64,000 nucleotides of DNA from Arcuatula senhousia (Eukaryota; Mollusca; Bivalvia; Mytilida; Mytilidae): positions 39,461,275 through 39,525,274 of the forward strand of contig OZ020308.1 of assembly GCA_963971305.1 (NCBI GenBank). The letters run 5' to 3'. Positions 58,464 through 64,000 of this stretch are shown piece by piece. Both the position numbers and the translations under genes were made by a program. Positions within the stretch are counted from its first letter, which is position 1. Each line of letters begins with the position of its first letter. The notes beneath the pieces were generated by a model that was given only the letters and a program-made list of their open reading frames with translations, was not told where the DNA came from and ran no database searches.

Positions 58464-58780
58464 CTCTACCAAAACGCAATTGAAACCTGTTACTAATTTT
58501 CTTTCCTTCAACATTCTAAGAGGAATATTTCCTAAAATGAACAGTATCTTCGCTTTAATTCACATTTTGTAGATCATGATGTGCTTAACAATATGCAATC
58601 GCATTTCATAAATATCTCATATAGATTTTTAAGGTAATGAGCTTAAAACATTTTTGCAAGTGCAAAATTCATTAAAAAAATAAGATAAAAGGGCAATAAC
58701 TCTTTCATGGGTTGTTGGATCTTCTTCAAAATTTCAGGACTGGTTGATAACTTTTGTTCTGAATCGGAATTAAAACATCA

Positions 58781-59269
58781 GTCCCGTGCGGGGCCCGGGT
58801 GGCGAATAGGCCCGCAGCAGAGCCTAGCTTGTCGTAAGAGGCGACTAAGGGTCTTTGGATTCTGACGTCGGGTCAGTGCTCAGCCCACAGAACGACCAAG
58901 TGTGTACCCTAGGTGGCTGAATAGGGTGGCCCTCGTCCGCGGGGGTTGTCAGGTCTATAATACGGAAACCCTGACCGCCGACCATAGTGGGCCAACGTGT
59001 GTGGAGAGTGCCACGCTTCATGCACGTAAAAGACCCCTTTGTGGACCGCCAAGTAGTGCACCACATAGGCTAAATTTTCCGCCCCTACCCACCTCTCCCC
59101 TTTTTCCTGTGGTTCTTCAAAATTTACCGGTCCTTTGTGTCCCACCCCACCCCATATTTCATTTATCATCATCATTTCATGTTCATTTTATCACCCTTTT
59201 CATGTTCATCGCCTGTAAATAACATATATAGCGTTGCACGGGCGTAAAACACCAACTCACTCACTCAGT
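58781..59269 (+). mobile_element. Full-length tailed SINE, copy M
   Basis: Close to the family consensus. No clear target duplication was found (flanks aaaacatca and agtcaccct). Confidence 0.85.
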
Positions 59270-59688
59270 CACCCTTTTAGCTCACCTGAAGGGTCATGTG
59301 AGCTATTGTCATCAATTGGCGTCCGTCGTCCGTAATTTTTTTTTTGAATATTAAGGGACACATCTGCATAGGTATAATTGAATTATTCAATATAGTAGAA
59401 ACTATAACTATAATTTGTAAACATTTGTTATTTGTGTATAGCTGCAATTACTTAACATAAACATGTACCTTGAATTATAATCAGATCTCGGAAATGTGGC
59501 CCAAAAACGATGCTATAATCCTGCTTTATCCTGATTCCTTGAAGCACCAGATGGTCCTATCAGCATCGTCCTGTACTTGACATCGCGCGTTCTTAGTGAC
59601 GGTTCTGTTTTTCGACAGAAAGATATGTACCGACAGAGTTCAATCCTTTTTCTTTTATCGTTTTCCTTAGTAATTTCTGTTTTTCGAC
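59270..59688. other. No gene; AGCTCACCTG repeat fragment
   Basis: A hairpin, AGCTCACCTG ... CATGTGAGCT, lies at 59,279-59,304, followed by GGCGTCCGTCGTCCGT. A related AGCTCACCTGGCC ... AAGTGAGCTT motif is at 30,008. These are remnants of a dispersed non-coding repeat. Confidence 0.5.
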
Positions 59689-60177
59689 GTCCCGTGCGGG
59701 GCCCGGGTGGCGAATAGGCCCACAGCAGAGCTTAGCTTGTAAGAGGCGACTAAGGGTCTTGGGATTCTGACGTCGGGTCAGTGCTCCGCCCACAGAGCGA
59801 CCAAGTGTGTACCCTAGGTGGCTGAATAGGGTGGCCCTCGTCTGTGGGCGTTGTCAGGTCTATAATACGGAAACCCTGACCGCTGACCATAGTGGGCTAA
59901 CGTGTGTGGAGAATGCCACACTTCATGCACGTAAAAGACCCCTTAATGGACCGCCAAGTAGTGCACCACATAGGCCAAATTTTTCTTCCCTACCCACCTC
60001 TCCCCTTTTCCTGTGGTTCTTCAAAATTTAGCGGTCCTTTGTGTCCTACCCCACCCCCATATTTCATTTATCATCATCCTTTCATATTCATTTTATCATC
60101 CTTTCATGTTCATCGCCTGTAAATAACCTATACAGCGTTGCACGGGCGTAAAACACCAACTCACTCACTCACTCGCT
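59689..60177 (+). mobile_element. Full-length tailed SINE, copy N
   Basis: Complete from GTCCCGTGCGGGG to the ACTC tail, with more substitutions than copy M. No target duplication was recognised. Confidence 0.85.
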
Positions 60178-60500
60178 CACAAATATTTCTAAAAAGCAAT
60201 ATTGTAAATATAATTGAAGTCGTTTACATAATATTGTATGACTCAATTTTAATTATTGTTTTGGTCCCCATTCTTAATTTTAATCCATTGTTTGTTTGTC
60301 GTTTAGATCTTTTTAATAGACATAAAATTATCCGTAATTGGACTTTTTCTATACTAAAAAATTGTTTTATTTTGTTTTTTAGATAATTCTTGCAAAGGTC
60401 TTACATTTTTATCTGTTTGATGTAAATTTTTCACGTGTCGAGAACTGTGTGTCATTTTAAATTATGTTATCCGTTTGTGTCATAAATACTCTTGTTTTTG

Positions 60501-60935
60501 TCCCCCGCCGCAACGCATCGGAAGGACCTAGTAATGGTGTCCGTCCGTCCGTCACGTATTTGTGGGTGCAACTCCTCGGACAGTACAGAACGGATGTTGC
60601 TGAAACTTTACACACTGATGGGTATTATTAGTAGGTTATCATCCCATATTTGAAATTTTCAAAATGGCCGCCGTTTCCATGGAAACGGGGAAGAAAGGTC
60701 AAAATATAGGACATTCATTATCTTGGTCACCTAGGTGCACAGGCTTCTGAAATTTTTTAGGCTGATAGAGGAAAAGGTACTCTTTAATATTATGGAAAAA
60801 AATTGAAGCAATATTTACAATTTTCGAGTTATTTATGAATTTGTGATTTTCGGGTAAGAAAAATGGGACTTTGTCAAACATTTTTATATCGCTCGAATTT
60901 ACATACCACACAGCTTTCATGCGGCGGCAGGAGAC
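60501..60935. mobile_element. Possible short-inverted-end element
   Basis: CCCGCCGCA near the left and TGCGGCGG near the right form a short inverted pair around GTCCGTCCGTC-type text. That text resembles the entry segments of the 41.7-kb and 50.5-kb elements. It contains no tandem core and no gene. Confidence 0.45.
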
Positions 60936-61311
60936 ACATGGCTACGCGTAGCAATCTTGTTTGTTTTGTTTGAGAGATTAGACTTCAGTATTGAACAGTA
61001 AGCACCATCCATGTGGAAATTGTATCCAGAATAAATTATATTTCGCGGTAATCAGTGTTTGTCTTTGTTGTTAGACGTATTTGCAAGATTTCGATATTCT
61101 CGTTCATTCAATTGTGATTTTGTACGCTGGTAGCATCCTTCACAGGACCGAGTCAGAAAGTCACTGTGATAATTATCGTAGTTAGATTTGTGTTGTAATT
61201 TGTAGAAGTGTTCATTTCATGAAATTGAGCGAATTATAAAATTCGCAACTTGTAGATAACTGCATGGGTATGTATAGAACGAAAGTCCAATTGCTAAACT
61301 GTTGAGATGAG
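60936..61311. other. No gene seen
   Basis: AT-rich and non-coding, between the possible inverted-end element and a Penelope-like tail. Confidence 0.45.
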
Positions 61312-61503
61312 AGAAGCAGAGGTACCAATGGGGTATCCGAATATCAAAAGCCGAAAGGGCAGAGACAAAACCAGTAAACACCAACAGGAACGGGACAAAA
61401 ACAGACAACATGTAAAACATGGAAACACAAAATAACTGAATATCAATCAACAACGCGAACTCCAGTCTAAACAAGAGTGAACTCAGGTGCTTCGGAAGAG
61501 TAA
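61312..61503 (-). mobile_element. Penelope-like 3' tail fragment
   Basis: Close reverse-strand match to 41,218-41,390. It is cut exactly at GGAAGAGTAA, where the duplicated unit begins. Confidence 0.75.
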
Positions 61504-62900
61504 GGTAGTACTCCACAATTAGGATTTTTTCACAGTATTGTTTTCGTATGTGGCCCCTGTGAACTTTTTTGTTAAATGAAAATATTGATTCGTTTTGGTC
61601 TTAAAACAAATCAAATAAAAAATCTGGACCCGTTATATAAAAATTACGATCCACGGTTATTGTTTTAAAGAATAATTTCGAAAAAATCAATACCAATGAT
61701 CATAAAGCGTCGCTTCCGGCTGTGCATGGTGACCAGCGGATAGGCTTAAATTTAAATGTGCTATTTTTAGATTTTTAAGTTTGAACAATTTTAGCGGAAA
61801 AAAGAGCCGAAGTCGGATAGGTTTATTTGGTCTTAAAAGAAAGGACTGTTTTCGGGCTTTCATTTCATACATGTTACGTTTCACCTGAACCGAAAGCTCG
61901 ACTACTGGCAACGTTAAAAAAAAGGACAAAACCCCGATTTTTGCGTATTTTTGTCCCCAAATTTTTGACAAATGTTAAGAGTTGCTAGGGGCAACGAGTA
62001 CAACAAAGAAACCAAATACGGCACTAAACACGACTAAACATGCCCGGAGTTTGGAACACCATCTAGTTTAAACTGCAAATAGCAGTTTAAGCGATTACAA
62101 GAACCCGGGACAAAATAGTCAACGTCGAGCACATGCAAAAATGAGCTAAATAAATTAATTGTGGAGTACTACCATATGGCATTATTCTCATTAAAATTTT
62201 GAGAGTATATCTTGATTTTAGTCCTTGGTTTAATTGTTGAAAATAAAGCTGATATATTTGAGAATAACTTGTTTAAAAAAATTTGGGAAAAATATCAGTT
62301 ATTAAGCATTAATGCCCATAGCAACCAAACATGCTTATTTTTGAAAATATCGTCAATAACGTTATATTTTGTACAGCTGGTTATGCTGTATGTAACGCTA
62401 ACAACGTTAATAATTTCCCCGGAAGAAATAAAAATTACACAATATAGTATATTTCCCCGTATGTTAATCATAAAATTGTAATTTTTAGTCGGCTTGAATA
62501 GAAATGCAAGGCATTATAGCTTGCTATGCAGATGTTTAGCAAATTTTGATGATGTGTTTCCATGGACGCCATTATTGCAGATTTTTTCACGGAAATCTTC
62601 CAAATTTTCACAAATATGTTTGAAATAGGCTAGATAATGACTTAAGCACAACAGAATACCAATTTTGTTACGAAAATACAAAATTCGATTCAAAACAAAC
62701 GGGGAAAGAATCTAACGTTATTGCAGGAAAATGTCCAAAAAAAAGAGCTTGATCAGAAAAGGGCTTCCGTCTTAGAGCGTGCATTACTATGGTAAAACAT
62801 TAAAAAAAATCATAATATCCGGTATTCCTCAAGTGGTTACATACTCAAGAAGAGAAAAATGCAACTCATGTTAAATTTTCAAAAAATGCAAAAGCATTAT
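61504..62900 (+). repeat. 1397-bp tandem unit 1, beginning with an inverted-end repeat
   Basis: It starts with GGTAGTACTCCACAATTA, whose inverted copy TAATTGTGGAGTACTACC ends at 62,173. This makes a 670-bp MITE-like head, followed by 727 bp of other text. The unit repeats immediately at 62,901. An 89-codon frame (62,212-62,481) is present in both units but lacks coding features. Confidence 0.85.
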
Positions 62901-64000
62901 GGTAGTACTCCACAATTAAGATTTTTTCACAGTATTGTTTTCGTATGTGGCCCCTGTGAACTTTTTTGTTAAATGAAAATATTGATTCGTTTTGGTCTTA
63001 AAACAAATCAAATAAAAAATCTGGACCCGTTATATAAAAATTACGATCCACGGTTATTGTTTTAAAGAATAATTTCGAAAAAATCAATACCAATGATCAT
63101 AAAGCGTCGCTTCCGGCTGTGCATGGTGACCAGCGGATAGGCTTAAATTTAAATGTGCTATTTTAGATTTTTAAGTTTGAACAATTTTAGCGGAAAAAAG
63201 AGCCGAAGTCGGATAGGTTTATTTGGTCTTAAAAGAAAGGACTGTTTTCGGGCTTTCATTTCATACATGTTACGTTTCACCTGAACCGAAAGCTCGACTA
63301 CTGGCAACGTTCAAAAAAAGGACAAAACCCCGATTTTTGCTTATTTTTGTCCCCAAATTTTTGACAAATGTTAAGAGTTGCTAGGGGCAACGAGTACAAC
63401 AAAGAAACCAAATACGGCACTAAACACGACTAAACATGCCCGGAGTTTGGAACACCATCTAGTTTAAACTGCAAATAGCAGTTTAAGCGATTACAAGAAC
63501 CCGGGACAAAATAGTCAACGTCGAGCACATGCAAAAATGAGCTAAATAAATTAATTGTGGAGTACTACCATATGGCATTATTCTCATTAAAATTTTGAGA
63601 GTATATCTTGATTTTAGTCCTTGGTTTAATTGTTGAAAATAAAGCTGATATATTTGAGAATAACTTGTTTAAAAAAATTTGGGAAAAATATCAGTTATTA
63701 AGCATTAATGCCCATAGCAACCAAACATGCTTATTTTTGAAAATATCGTCAATAACGTTATATTTTGTACAGCTGGTTATGCTGTATGTAACGCTAACAA
63801 CGTTAATAATTTCCCCGGAAGAAATAAAAATTACACAATATAGTATATTTCCCCGTATGTTAATCATAAAATTGTAATTTTTAGTCGGCTTGAATAGAAA
63901 TGCAAGGCATTATAGCTTGCTATGCAGATGTTTAGCAAATTTTGATGATGTGTTTCCATGGACGCCATTATTGCAGATTTTTTCACGGAAATCTTCCAAA
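62901..64000 (+). repeat. 1397-bp tandem unit 2, cut by window end
   Basis: Nearly identical to unit 1. Only a handful of differences were noticed (for example attagg/attaag, acgttaaaa/acgttcaaa, one T lost in a T-run, gcgtatt/gcttatt). The MITE-like head spans 62,901-63,569. Confidence 0.85.

Larger units (their letters stand above)
56964..58474 (-). repeat. Retrozyme array C: four units plus 94 bp
   Basis: Unit starts are at 56,964, 57,321, 57,679, 58,037 and 58,381, with periods of 357, 358, 358 and 344 bp. The fixed end is AATACAAATGACAACAAAG (reverse of GTTGTCATTTGTATT). The other border, ...GCTCTACCAAAA at 58,474, lies just past the hammerhead. Neighbouring units share private changes (AATACTAATG in units 2 and 3), so the array grew locally. 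Confidence 0.9.

Noticed and set aside
56964..58474. A CRISPR-like array
   Set aside because: Units are head-to-tail copies of one 358-bp sequence with no unique spacers, and they carry hammerhead ribozymes.
62212..62481. An 89-residue membrane-like protein, also at 63,608-63,877
   Set aside because: Both are the same frame in a tandem duplication. There is no homology, splice or codon evidence for coding.

Overview
The window looks like AT-rich nuclear DNA of a marine bivalve, most probably a mussel (Mytilus). I infer this from the mix of mobile elements: a tailed SINE of about 480 bp with at least 14 traces, 358-bp tandem repeats carrying hammerhead ribozymes (retrozymes), Penelope-like, DIRS and short-LTR Ty3/Gypsy retroelements, and a THAP/DDE plus SWIM/YqaJ transposon. 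The assignment cannot be proved from sequence alone. There is no rRNA, no convincing tRNA gene, no operon and no CRISPR. Almost every long reading frame belongs to a broken mobile element, and insertions lie inside one another.

Region by region. 1-4.4 kb: repeat remnants and SINEs. 4.45-8.05 kb: a broken three-exon DDE-like/SAP gene. 8.1-10.8 kb: no gene seen. 10.8-16.0 kb: a TA-flanked MITE and a 4.6-kb fold-back element with a 10-bp target duplication and its own nested inserts. 16.0-21.3 kb plus 40.27-40.72 kb: one ISL2EU/Harbinger-like transposon with convergent SAP-SWIM-YqaJ and THAP-DDE genes. Its THAP exon is split by an 18.9-kb insertion (21,353-40,262) that has inverted ends and a 9-bp target duplication; removing it restores the THAP reading frame across the junction. 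This giant insert carries two divergent intron-containing genes (SAM-like/coiled-coil, and a DDE-like/SAP-like gene) and has itself been hit by a retrozyme array, a Penelope-like fragment and a DIRS element. I take it to be the most interesting object here: a candidate undescribed DNA-transposon family.

40.7-42.8 kb: repeats. 42.8-48.6 kb: a Ty3/Gypsy element with both LTRs and a 5-bp target duplication, inactivated by a frameshift, a retrozyme array in RT, a nonsense codon and a SINE. 48.6-51.2 kb: repeats, including a decapeptide-coding minisatellite. 51.2-52.5 kb: four phase-compatible minus-strand exons of what may be a real host gene. 53.3-55.6 kb: a Penelope-like copy with a SINE inside a SINE inside it. 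55.9-56.1 kb: another probable minus-strand terminal exon. 57-58.5 kb: a retrozyme array of 4.2 units. 58.8-60.2 kb: two SINEs. 61.5-64 kb: a nearly identical 1.4-kb tandem duplication that runs off the window.
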